NCBI GenBank assembly: GCA_027382625.1
Contig: JAJKFJ010021325.1
Coordinates: 1-19,460 of the forward strand
Source of the DNA: Tetmemena sp. SeJ-2015
Lineage: Eukaryota; Ciliophora; Spirotrichea; Sporadotrichida; Oxytrichidae
Length of the DNA: 19,460 nucleotides
Direction of reading: 5' to 3'
The position numbers were made by a program, and so were the translations under genes. This document shows positions 11,462 through 18,930 of the stretch, in pieces; position 1 is the first letter of the stretch, and each line of letters starts with the position of its first letter. A model generated the notes under the pieces. That model had not been told where the DNA came from. It did no database searches and saw only the letters and a list, made by a program, of their open reading frames with translations.

Positions 11462-11986
11462 ATGGAAAGATTTCTGAGCAAAGAGTTATAACAGTATAAG
11501 GATTTCAGCGCCTCACTGTCATTGTCATAGCTACCAAAATGCAAATTGGATCCCTCACATTTCTTTGAAAGCAGAGGTTACGAGTTCTTGAAGAACAAAT
11601 CTGAAAAGAATATTGGTGCTATCAATGAGTTCTTCAAGGATCAAGGAGAGTACAGGAGCATATTCCCTAAAACTCTTGCCAATTGGCACATTGCATTGAA
11701 ATGTGAGCTAGTGGAGCGCCGTACCAAAGGGACAGTGTTTGCAGCAGCCTTTTATATTGGAGAGCTAGCGAATGATCTTAACTGCTACATCCTTCACATG
11801 GCAACGAGGGCAGGATATCGTGGCAAGGGCTATGGGAAAGAGTTTTTGGAAGACGTGGTGCAGTATATGTAGGGACAGGAAGTGTATAGCCGCAGGAGCA
11901 TGACACTTGTGGCTGGACTCAGTGAGCAATCTAGCGCTGCTGGGTACTTCTCCAAAATGGGCTTCTCTGGGAACATAGAGCTCTGA
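11462..11986 (+). CDS. GNAT-family N-acetyltransferase
   Basis: ATG 11462 to TGA 11984 gives 174 residues with TAA/TAG as glutamine (two in-frame TAA/TAG before residue 25 and a TAG at codon 137). The acetyl-CoA pyrophosphate-binding motif A of GNAT enzymes is clear: Arg-Gly-Lys-Gly-Tyr-Gly at residues 120-125, fitting (R/Q)-x-x-G-x-(G/A), preceded by a beta-strand-like Asn-Cys-Tyr-Ile-Leu-His-Met. A motif-B-like segment follows near the C-terminus (Tyr-Phe-Ser-Lys-Met-Gly-Phe, residues 162-168, the common Y-x-K-x-GF end of the fold). The family transfers acetyl from acetyl-CoA to an amine; the substrate cannot be told. Codon use is more GC-rich than the flanks and the frame has no indels. 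After the TGA, about 20 more codons look like a final GNAT strand (Trp-Gln-Gly-Lys-Lys-Val-Met-Cys), so the TGA may be a nonsense change or read through. The open frame also continues upstream to 10376, so a longer protein is possible. Confidence 0.75.
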
Positions 11987-12081
11987 TACAGAGGCCTTGA
12001 GTGGTAGGGAAAGAAGGTTATGTGTCATAGCATTGGATAAAACATCAATCAAAATTCACAGAAAATAGATAAGTTTTATCT

Positions 12082-12126
12082 GACCCCGCCAATTCGCACC
12101 CTTGACCACCCCGCCAATTCGCACCA
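12082..12126 (+). repeat. Left terminal inverted repeat
   Basis: 45 bp, reverse complement of 12720-12764 with one mismatch. Contains two copies of the 18-bp GC-rich unit in direct orientation. Confidence 0.85.
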
Positions 12127-12382
12127 CATTGAGAAGGTTTCCAAACAACTTGAATTCATCTGTAAATCTGATTTGTCTAGTCAGGCACTCATCCAAGACA
12201 AAGAGTAGGCTCGTGCGCAGGGCTTTGGAGATTCAAGAGCCAACAACGAAGTACATGGGGAGAGGGAGTCGAATCTTTAAGAGGAGAGCGATAGAGAAAG
12301 CTCAGGCAAAAGAATTGAATTCAGCCCCAAAAGTAATCATAATCAGCCTAAGGAAGCTAAGCTTCTAACAAAGAGAAAAGAG

Positions 12383-12709
12383 ATGGAAACAGGATATTCT
12401 CTCCTAAGGTGTCCGAATAGACGACAAAGATCAAAGGCATTGAAAGCGAGCAGCCCAGGGAGGCCTTAAAAAGCAGGGATGGCACTTTCTTAAAACATTG
12501 CTGCTTCAAGGGATGTCGTTCCACAAAACCTATTTCGGGTGATCATTGGAGCAGACATGCATCTACTCATTAGAAAGCAGCTACATCGAAGGAGAACATT
12601 GCGTACCAGAGATGCTATGGGGACTAGTGCAAGACATGTTCAGATTGTAAGTGTCACGCTTTATTCATAGTTTAAACAATTCACAAACCTAAGAAAGAGA
12701 AATTATTGA
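12383..12709 (+). CDS. Hypothetical basic protein inside the compact transposon
   Basis: ATG 12383 to TGA 12707 gives 108 residues, with two TAA and one TAG read as glutamine. The frame ends 10 bp before the right inverted repeat. It is also free of TGA upstream through the left inverted repeat to 11987, so translation could start earlier. The product is rich in Arg and Lys, with an Ser-Pro-Gly-Arg-Pro segment reminiscent of an AT-hook core near residue 26. That would suit DNA binding, but I see no catalytic motif. Another frame (left positions divisible by 3, about 12423-12660, with one TGA at 12540) also gives a natural-looking protein, so the true frame in the right half is uncertain. Confidence 0.4.
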
Positions 12710-12719
12710 CTAAGACTTA

Positions 12720-12764
12720 TGGTGCGAATTGGCGGGGTGGTCGAGGGTGCGAATTGGCGGGGTC
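12720..12764 (-). repeat. Right terminal inverted repeat
   Basis: 45 bp, reverse complement of 12082-12126 with one mismatch (C for T in the spacer between the two 18-bp units). Confidence 0.85.
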
Positions 12765-12824
12765 TAATTTTATTCCTCGAACTCTATTAAAAATTGCCTC
12801 ATTAGATTAGCTTGCTCAATATCT

Positions 12825-13010
12825 ATGTTTCTATTTGAGCTAAAACAACTTATAGACAAAAATAAAGGGCAGAATCGGCATGGCAAGCATAAGAAACTGG
12901 AGTGCGAATTATGCCTAACCTGCAAAACATCAGAGAGCTTTGCAAAGGGATCTCATATTCAAATGTGCCAATAGTGCTGGAATGAATTGTTCAAAGATGA
13001 CAAAGACTGA
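12825..13010 (+). CDS. Small cysteine-rich protein, possible zinc-binding
   Basis: ATG 12825 to TGA 13008 gives 61 residues with a single TAG read as glutamine (residue 50). Cysteines fall at 27, 30 and 33 and at 48 and 51, that is two Cys-x2-Cys pairs 17 residues apart plus one extra Cys, which is the spacing of small zinc ribbons and knuckles. The N-terminal half is basic (Lys/His/Arg, residues 12-25) and the C-terminus acidic. Composition is much less AT-rich than the DNA after it. The frame is open further upstream through the transposon end, so it may be the last exon or tail of a longer gene cut by the insertion. Function unknown. Confidence 0.5.
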
Positions 13011-14269
13011 AGAGTGAGGATAATGAAAAGACTAATAGTTTGAGCGATGCTATTTCAATGTATAAGCAAGTGAAAAGCTAATTGTTGCATTTTAGACATA
13101 GGTGCTCTTTTTAGTAATTTAGAATAAACGTTAAAATAATTCAAATTAATGGTTCAAACCCCAATTACATAATGGGGAAATTATTTTCCCTTTTTTAAAA
13201 AGTTTTCAATTTTTGTTTTTGGTTGATTTTTAATATTGAATTTAAAGTGCAGCTCATTTTATTTTTAAAGTTTGAATTATCTGTATAACCCAGTTTTTAA
13301 AGTTGAGCTCGCACTTATTTTCATAATGATGCAGTCTTAATTTAAAAGTAAATTTTAAGCATTTTTTAATCTAATTAAAATTCTTTTTTAGTTTTATTAA
13401 TTAAAAGGTTTCGGTGCCATATTATATAGATAAAGTATTAAACAAGATTTCCCTTGTACATAGAAGTTTGTGGCGCTTTTGTCAATAATAATTGACTTTA
13501 AAAATATAGAAAACTCTCTAATGGAAAAATTAGTTTGTTGAAAAAAAGGTACCATTTCTCAGAAAAAAATTAATTAATTTTTAAATTAATAGTAGAATGG
13601 CCCCATTGAAATATTGATTTAGCAAAACAGTTCTTTTATTCTCGACTGTTAATCGTGGAGAAAATACCCACATAAAAATCCTATCTGTAGGTACAGCTTT
13701 TGCAAAATCTACTGTCTGCTGAATGTGAAATTCAAAGCCATTTGACTTAAAATAATATAAGCTTTTAAAACTATGTTTTTCTTCATTTGAAAAAAATATC
13801 AAAAGAAAAAACTAATAAAAATTTTCCCCATCAATTTATTTTATTTTTAATACCCAAGAAGAGGTTTTAAGTTGAGGGTGATCTTAAAAACCCTAAAAAG
13901 GCAATATGGTTATTTTTATCTGTGTTAAACACTAAATGAGGTTATTTTAAAAAATATTATCTTTACTGTCACTAAAAGTAATGGAAATTATTGATTAGAA
14001 AAGCAAGATTGTAACTTTCCGAGTTTACTACTTGTTCTTTAGAACCCGTGGTAAAATTGAGAGAAACTAGTAAAAACTTTAAGTTCATTGGATTAATTTT
14101 AATGAAGCTTATTTTTAGAGTTAGTTTAATAAGGAATAAATTTCTTCCCCCTTCATAAATTAAAGTGAGAAAAAGGTTTTAAGCCCAAAAATTATTAGGG
14201 AATCATTTGAATGGATTATTTAAAAATATTAAAATAAAAATTGAACATGATAAAATTTTTTTAAAATTA
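13011..14269. other. AT-rich spacer before the palindromic element
   Basis: AT-rich DNA between the small cysteine-rich gene and the palindromic transposon. The only candidate gene is a minus-strand frame (13482-13802), listed separately. GGTTCAAACCCC near 13150 resembles a tRNA T-arm or B-box, but no cloverleaf can be formed around it. Confidence 0.5.
13482..13802 (-). CDS. Weak hypothetical minus-strand frame
   Basis: On the minus strand this frame has no TGA between about 14331 and 13484. The part at 13581-13802 is open in the standard code as well, and its middle (about 13620-13740) is less AT-rich with a natural mix of residues (Phe-Ala-Lys-Ala-Val-Pro, then Ser-Pro-Arg-Leu). After one TAA the frame continues as glutamine-coding to TGA at 13484. 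There is no ATG at the upstream edge, so if real it is a fragment or an internal exon. No domain recognised. Confidence 0.27.
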
Positions 14270-14663
14270 AAACTAAAAATTTTAGATTTATATTATTTAG
14301 GAACCCCTTTGAAATGAAATTTTTATGAAATCAAATTAAATTCTATTTAATTTGGGGAAAATTAATTCTTCAAAAATATTGCTTACCTAGGGTGAATTAT
14401 CCCCAAACAGCAATATTTATACCTCTAGGTCCTGATCACAAAAAATTTTTAAACTCTGACTTTAATTCTATAATATTGCACGTTTAAAAAATTTGATCGA
14501 GTTATGGGAAAATAAATAAAAGCGATTTGAGCTTATGCCCAAATTTAATAATTATTACCCAAGCTTAAAACCCCCAAAACCCGGATTTTATATAGGTAGT
14601 TTTAGTGATTATTGAGTGCTTTTACTTAATCTAATTAGGTCTTATCATTATGGGTCAAGCCTA
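14270..14663 (+). repeat. Left outer arm of palindromic element
   Basis: About 390 bp that pairs in inverted orientation with 16863-17241. Anchors that agree in both arms include GGAACCC, TCCTGATCACAAA, TAATATTG and AGCGATTT. The outer boundary is uncertain by some tens of bases. Confidence 0.75.
14567..14582 (+). other. C4A4-like telomeric motif in left arm
   Basis: AAAACCCCCAAAACCC, nearly two units of the spirotrich telomere repeat C4A4. The corresponding place in the right arm (16935-16948) carries the complementary motif. Terminal C4A4 stretches are a known feature of the TBE transposons of Oxytricha; here the motif is about 300 bp inside the arm. Confidence 0.5.
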
Positions 14664-14689
14664 CATCATCCCTAAGGATGCATCACACG

Positions 14690-15620
14690 TAAAGGTTTTT
14701 AAATTGCTCCCCCTTCCCATGTGATCGTCCACATCTGTTGATCTCCCTCTCAGTCTCGGCTCATGATCTCTCCGACCTTTTTACCATTTGCCCATAAGCT
14801 CAAATCAGAGCATCTTATTGTTATGGATCTTGATCTAGAGTGTTCTTCAATATGAGAAGAGAACTCGACTGGATTGAGCCAGGGCGAATACTCCGCATTG
14901 AAGAGAAGCACTGCCTTGAACTTCCTGACAGTCTCCATCATCTCCGAGTACTTATGGATCACTGCATTGTCCAAACAGACTTTTAGCCCCCTTTTTCAGG
15001 GGCCCCTAGGCAGCTCTGAAAAAAGCCAAAACTGGTGGGCTCCCTCAAGTCTTGCTTAATTTCCGGTGATTTCAAAGGGGGGAGAAATGCTGCTACCCAG
15101 CTTTTGATTGAATTTAGTCTAATATTAAGCCCTTCTTCATGTTGCACCTCACTTGCGAGATGGGAATGTACTTGAGCTCATCTACTTCCTCAGGTTCGAT
15201 TCTCGTTACTTCTTCTGTTTTAACGCTTGCTGGTGCTTCGCCCTCACTTCGATTATCTATAAGAAGATCAGCGATGGAAATACTTTCATACCTGAGGATG
15301 AGAGTTTGAGCTTGCGAGGAGTAATCCTCATTTGAGTTGCCTCATCCAGTCTCACATCATCCTTCCACTCTGTCTCCTTCTGTTTTGAAGTTGAGCCTCA
15401 TAGGATGCCATAGTATGGAAAGGAAAAAAAAAAAAAAAAGGGTGAGGCTCTATCGTCGCCTTGGTCGGTAGTGACCATCTTCCAGTATGACGCTTTGCCT
15501 CCAGTCTATCTTTGCTGATAGACTCGACATCTATAGGAGCGAGGACTAACTCTTAAGAGACTCTCTTAGTGAGTCAACCTCTCTTTGTGCACAGTCATCT
15601 CGGATGAGTAGAGGCATCTA
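14690..15620 (-). pseudogene. Decayed DDE transposase (Tc1/mariner-IS630), left copy
   Basis: Read leftward, the C-terminal catalytic part is clear: Leu-Asp-Asn-Ala-Val-Ile-His (Asp codon at 14969-14971) and Ser-Pro-Trp-Leu-Asn-Pro-Val-Glu (Glu codon at 14864-14866), 34 residues apart. That is the DD34E spacing of Tc1/mariner and IS630 transposases. Upstream in the same frame a typical Phe-Glu-Ile-Thr-Gly-Asn block precedes it, with one TAA (Gln) and one TGA in frame. Further upstream (15120-15410) the most natural composition moves to another frame, with an acidic Glu-rich stretch, and the poly-A run at 15424-15439 introduces a further shift. After Asn-Pro-Val-Glu the C-terminal tail again fits better in a shifted frame, judged against the right copy. 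At least three frame breaks mean it is very likely inactive, unless these are assembly errors in homopolymers. The first catalytic Asp was not identified. Confidence 0.7.
15424..15439 (+). repeat. 16-base poly-A tract
   Basis: Uninterrupted run of 16 A inside the left transposase copy. It coincides with a change of best reading frame, so its length decides whether the gene is intact here. Confidence 0.9.
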
Positions 15621-15657
15621 ATGAGGTCAGGATTTTTTCTCCTGTTTTCACTCTAAA

Positions 15658-15810
15658 CCCCCTCCGCCCCACCCCTACCCACCCACCCTCCCCCCTCCTT
15701 TCCCTTTCCCTCCACTATTCCCCCCCCCCTCTCCTTCCTTCCCCACCTCGCCCCCCCCCACCCCCCCACCCCCCCCCACCCGCCCACAACCCTCACCCCC
15801 TCGTAATCCC
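15658..15810 (+). repeat. C-rich low-complexity tract at palindrome centre
   Basis: About 150 bp that is mostly C with scattered T and A, including runs of eight to ten C. It sits between the two inverted transposase copies, in an otherwise AT-rich genome. The complementary strand could form G-quadruplexes. It is the unpaired spacer of the large inverted repeat, and could be biological or a basecalling artefact at a hairpin turn. Confidence 0.8.
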
Positions 15811-15844
15811 ACATCACAATAATCAGAGCATAAAAAGTGGATCG

Positions 15845-16860
15845 AAACCGTACTACACTAACACTCTTAACACCACAGCTGAAAAGTCTCAGTCAGTTAG
15901 TGCATCTCCGCATTCCGTACTTCACTGATCGGAAAAGCTCTAATGTCCTTCCAAAAGTTAGATGCTCTCCTAGTACTACTGAAGATTTAAAGAGCTGGGC
16001 ATGGGTCCTGGTCTAAAGATTTTCGGCTCAATCAACAAGAAGAAGGCAAACTCAACCGAGGTCCAACTCCGAACCAAAAAATAAAAACTACGGCGAATAG
16101 AGCCTCATCCTGTTGATCATTAGCTGATCCTTGAGGCTCAACTCAAACAGAGAGACAGAGTGAGGATGATTGAAGACTGGATGGGAACTCAAAATGAGGA
16201 CATTCCTGCAGCCAATCTCCATTCCAGTTTGAGGTTTTTCTTGCCTATTCGTGCTTGATAGATAGACGAAGTGAGGAAGGCATCAGCGCTATCTAATACA
16301 GTGAGGTGTGAGAGATCGGAACTTGAGGAAGATGAGCTAGTTAGCTCCTCTCGCAAGTGAGGTGGCACATGATATGCTCGAAGTTGGCTAGTCAAAGAGA
16401 GTTGCGTCAAGAAGTGCTCCAAGTAGAGCTAGTTCTCCATCAGCTATGAGCCATCGGATAGAGTAATAGCATTCAATTCATTGGGGGAGCTTCACTCCAG
16501 TGCTTCGAGAATCAATTTTATCAACGCAGCGGTATGTGGCATGGTACGAGAGATGAGCAGTAAATGTGGAAATCCTATGGACATGCAGTGACCATAAGTT
16601 TCGGGGAGCTGAATAGATGTAGGAAGTCGGCGTGTTCATTTGGCGGGAGTTACGCCTGGCTACAGTGTAAGGTTCTTTTTCATTCAGTAGAACAGTCTAG
16701 AAGTCAGATCAGACGTAAGATGATCTGAGTTGGCTTTAAGCGAACTGGTGAAGAGTCAGATCATGAAGCGCGATGAAATGAGACGGAGATCAGACAGATG
16801 TGGACGAAGCTATGAGGAAGTGGGCAGACTATAACTAGGCTACGTTGAATGCAATAGGAT
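15845..16860 (+). pseudogene. Decayed DDE transposase, right copy
   Basis: Inverted homologue of the left copy, read rightward. One frame is gene-like from about 15880 to 16620, with an Ile-Glu-Pro-His-Pro block near 16095 and a Glu-Ala-Gln-Leu block near 16133 that both also occur in the left copy. The DNA around the second catalytic Asp (16578-16599) is recognisable, but one base is missing, which destroys the Asp-Asn-Ala reading. Downstream (about 16660-16850) a shifted frame gives a basic C-terminal tail ending in Arg-Cys-Gly-Arg-Ser, which also occurs in the left copy. The conserved Pro-Glu of the third catalytic block is lost. It is more eroded than the left copy and presumed inactive. 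Confidence 0.65.
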
Positions 16861-16862
16861 AT

Positions 16863-17241
16863 GAGTGCTTGGCCTATATGCATAACTAATTGTAGTAAAA
16901 GCTCTATTTACTATAGCTCACTGAATAAATCACAGGGTTTTGGGGTTTAGCTTTGGTAATATTATATATATTTGGGCATAAAGCTCGAAATCGCTCTTAT
17001 TTATTTTATATAACTGCGATCAAACTTTTCTAATCGTACAATATTATAAGTGTCAGAGGCTAATATTATTTGTGATCAGGACATATAGGATTAATATTTT
17101 GTTGATCAAAGGATAATTCAGCCGCGGTAGCAATATTTTTAAAGAATTAACTTTCCAAATTAAATAGTATATTTAATTTGATTTCATAAAAATTCATTTC
17201 AAATGGGTTCCTATATTAATAAAATTTAAATTTATTTTTTT
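16863..17241 (-). repeat. Right outer arm of palindromic element
   Basis: About 380 bp, inverted match to 14270-14663 with scattered mismatches and small indels. Confidence 0.75.
16935..16948 (+). other. G4T4-like telomeric motif in right arm
   Basis: GGGTTTTGGGGTTT, the inverted counterpart of the motif at 14567-14582. It is conserved between arms that have otherwise diverged. Confidence 0.5.
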
Positions 17242-17254
17242 ATTTTTTAACAAT

Positions 17255-18064
17255 TCACTTCGCAATTATAGACTGTCTAGTATATGGGATTGGAATATTA
17301 CAAAGCCCTTAAATAATCAACTTAATTTTAAAATTTTAAGATTTCATAATACTTAAAATAATTATTTTTATTTTTAATTTATCTCTAGATGTTTCATCAC
17401 AAACATATTTATTCTATATATTAAAAAAATACGATTAAAATAAAGAATATAATAAAAAAGAGAATTAAATTATCTAACAACTCATTCGAAGGAGGTCTGT
17501 GTAGCAAGTTATATCGATCATAAGTTTTTGAACTTGGTTAATTTATTTGTTCGGATTTAGTGACATCAAAATCTCTTCATAGAAATCTCCTATCATAATG
17601 GCAGTAGAACAGACTAATATAGGTTGAATATGAAAAGGTGATCTAGGGTAAGAACAAAATTGATTTCTAGGGAGGGGAAGGAATTGTAAGTAAGAGCTTT
17701 AATATATTATGAGAGTTTATATATGTCTGTTTAATTTAAATGGTGGAACATGCCAACCTCTATTTAACTGTCTCGGCAACTTATCTATAGTAGTTACCAG
17801 CCATCTTGAGGAAGCAACCCTGACTAACTTAGTTTTAGCATCCTGGAGTACTTGCCTTTGACTTTCAGTTGTTTCCACATCTTGAATATCTTCATCTTTC
17901 TTGAGATAGGTTCCTAGTGTTTTCTTTGAGTCTGATTTATTTGCTTCAAAATTTAGAGTTCTGTTTGCGCTGATCAAGTTCTTAAATCCAATGCTCAAGA
18001 GATTTATCATCTTGTTCAAGCAAGTGTTTGTTACAAGCACTTTGGAGGTTGTTATACATGTCAT
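17255..18064 (-). CDS. C-terminal open block of the formin-like gene
   Basis: From ATG 18064 to TGA at 17255 the frame is free of TGA for 269 residues with TAA/TAG as glutamine. The stretch 18064-17717 is open in the standard code as well. Residues from about 40 to 105 are strongly coding-like, a charged coil with Asp-Glu-Asp-Ile-Gln-Asp, and a second gene-like stretch starts at an in-frame ATG at 17596 (Ile-Gly-Asp-Phe-Tyr-Glu-Glu). Between them the frame crosses the left 65-bp repeat. For the first 30-35 codons a different frame (an acidic helix read from about 18108) looks more natural, so the true N-terminus of this block probably enters by a frame change near 17980. The end at 17255 lies just outside the palindromic transposon. 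Confidence 0.4.
17615..17679 (+). repeat. Left copy of 65-bp inverted repeat
   Basis: About 65 bp that match the reverse complement of 18182-18244 at roughly nine positions in ten, with a small gap. It lies in the AT-rich gap between two coding blocks of the formin-like gene. Confidence 0.8.
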
Positions 18065-18181
18065 CGAGTCTTTCAGCCTCCTGTGTCACTTTGACCTAGG
18101 AGGGGTTCCCATTTTTTTTAAAATTACAAATTAAAAATTTTTTAATTTTAAAATAACCCCCTTTTTTACTCCTTTTTCCCT

Positions 18182-18244
18182 TTCCCCTCCCTAGAGATAA
18201 ATTTGTTCTTACCCTCGATCACCTTTTCATATTAAACCTATATT
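18182..18244 (-). repeat. Right copy of 65-bp inverted repeat
   Basis: Inverted partner of 17615-17679. The two copies bracket about 500 bp that carry the most coding-like part of the formin C-terminus, so they may be the ends of a small element or may permit inversion of the block. Confidence 0.8.
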
Positions 18245-18586
18245 AAAATTAAATAAAAAAGAAACAAACCCCTCATAATATATAAAAATGAAAAAAAATT
18301 GTTATAATTAATTTTTTTAAAATTAATACTTTTAATCAAATGCAAAATTTTACCCTAAAAAGCAACTAAAGTCTTCTAGGAAGGGACCTTGATTTTCTAT
18401 TTCTCTAAATTTTTATTTTTTAAGTGCTTCCTCTATCTAGATAACTGAGTGTTGGGTTTCATGGGTTGCTTGATTATTATTTTGTTTACTAATTTTTTCA
18501 AAGGGAACGGGATTTTACAATGTTTGTGCAAATTATATTGCATCATTTTCACTTTCAACTGGGAGTTTTCCCTCTGGTTTCATATG
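18227..18586 (-). CDS. Middle open block of the formin-like gene
   Basis: In-frame ATGs at 18586 and 18583 lead to TGA 18229-18227 (119 residues); the frame is open upstream to 18698, where it contains the Tyr-Leu-Gly-Asn sequence discussed under the formin entry. Residues 1-75 look coding: Pro-Glu-Gly-Lys-Leu-Pro-Val-Glu-Ser-Glu, then a Gln/Asn-rich part in which glutamine is written as CAA, TAA and TAG together. The last 35-40 codons are AT-rich and phenylalanine-rich, and probably run into intervening DNA. No methionine start is certain. Confidence 0.4.
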
Positions 18587-18930
18587 CATTAAAAAATGAT
18601 TGCCCAAATATAGACCCAAAGTCCCACTGCACTGAACCGTTGAAAAAAAAACCTTTTTAAAATTGGTTCTCCTATTAGCATAAATTTTCCCTCCTGAGAA
18701 TCAGGGTTCGCAGTTTTGCTAGTATCGGGCTATTAGCAAGCCTCGCACATTTTTAAAAGAGCAATCATGAACATCTCAAGGTTTTCGAGATGAGAATCCC
18801 CGAAAAATTCAAAAAGAGTGCATTCCAAACTGTCACATTGTCCTGAATTCGGAAATCTTGATCACAAAGTTAGAGAGGAATTCAAGCTCCTTCTTTTCAT
18901 TTTTCATACTGTCACGATAAAAATTCATGT

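Larger units (their letters stand above)
12082..12764. mobile_element. Compact transposon with 45-bp inverted ends
   Basis: A 683-bp element bounded by 45-bp terminal inverted repeats that match at 44 positions. Each end holds two tandem copies of ACCCCGCCAATTCGCACC separated by a few bases, so the unit occurs four times. If the ends are taken at CCCC/GGGG, the flanks read TCTGA on the left and TCTAA on the right, a near-match 5-bp target duplication. The interior is moderately AT-rich and has one frame free of TGA from the left end to 12707. It encodes no recognisable transposase, so it is probably mobilised by another element's enzyme. It lies less than 100 bp after the acetyltransferase stop and 60 bp before the small cysteine-rich gene. 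Confidence 0.8.
14270..17241. mobile_element. Palindromic Tc1/mariner-like transposon pair
   Basis: About 2.97 kb in which the left half is an inverted, diverged copy of the right half. The outer arms (14270-14663 and 16863-17241) align almost end to end with small indels. Homology continues inward: 14952-14973 matches 16578-16599 (the DNA around the second catalytic Asp), 15144-15164 matches 16347-16365, 15356-15400 matches 16133-16170 and 15440-15455 matches 16095-16112, each in inverted orientation. Two transposase copies therefore face outward from a C-rich centre (15658-15810). Both are broken by frameshifts. Either the element is a fold-back transposon, or two copies of a transposon of about 1.4 kb joined head to head. 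Exact ends and target duplication could not be fixed because both termini run into AT-rich DNA. Confidence 0.8.

Noticed and set aside
11984..11986. TGA as tryptophan (karyorelictid or Condylostoma code) for the whole window
   Set aside because: The 536-codon frame upstream has several TGG but no TGA, which argues for TGA as stop. Single in-frame TGAs in the decayed transposases are not good evidence.
11765..12052. Minus-strand frame opposite the acetyltransferase
   Set aside because: Shadow of the GNAT coding strand, no motif.
13149..13165. tRNA-like T-arm (GGTTCAAACCCC)
   Set aside because: No matching acceptor, D or anticodon arms can be drawn around it. No tRNA or rRNA gene was found in the window.
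14874..15059. Plus-strand frame opposite the transposase
   Set aside because: It is the complement of the DDE region on the minus strand, which has the catalytic motifs.
15153..15335. Plus-strand hydrophobic frame
   Set aside because: Shadow of the minus-strand transposase; it has no homologue-like composition in the inverted copy.
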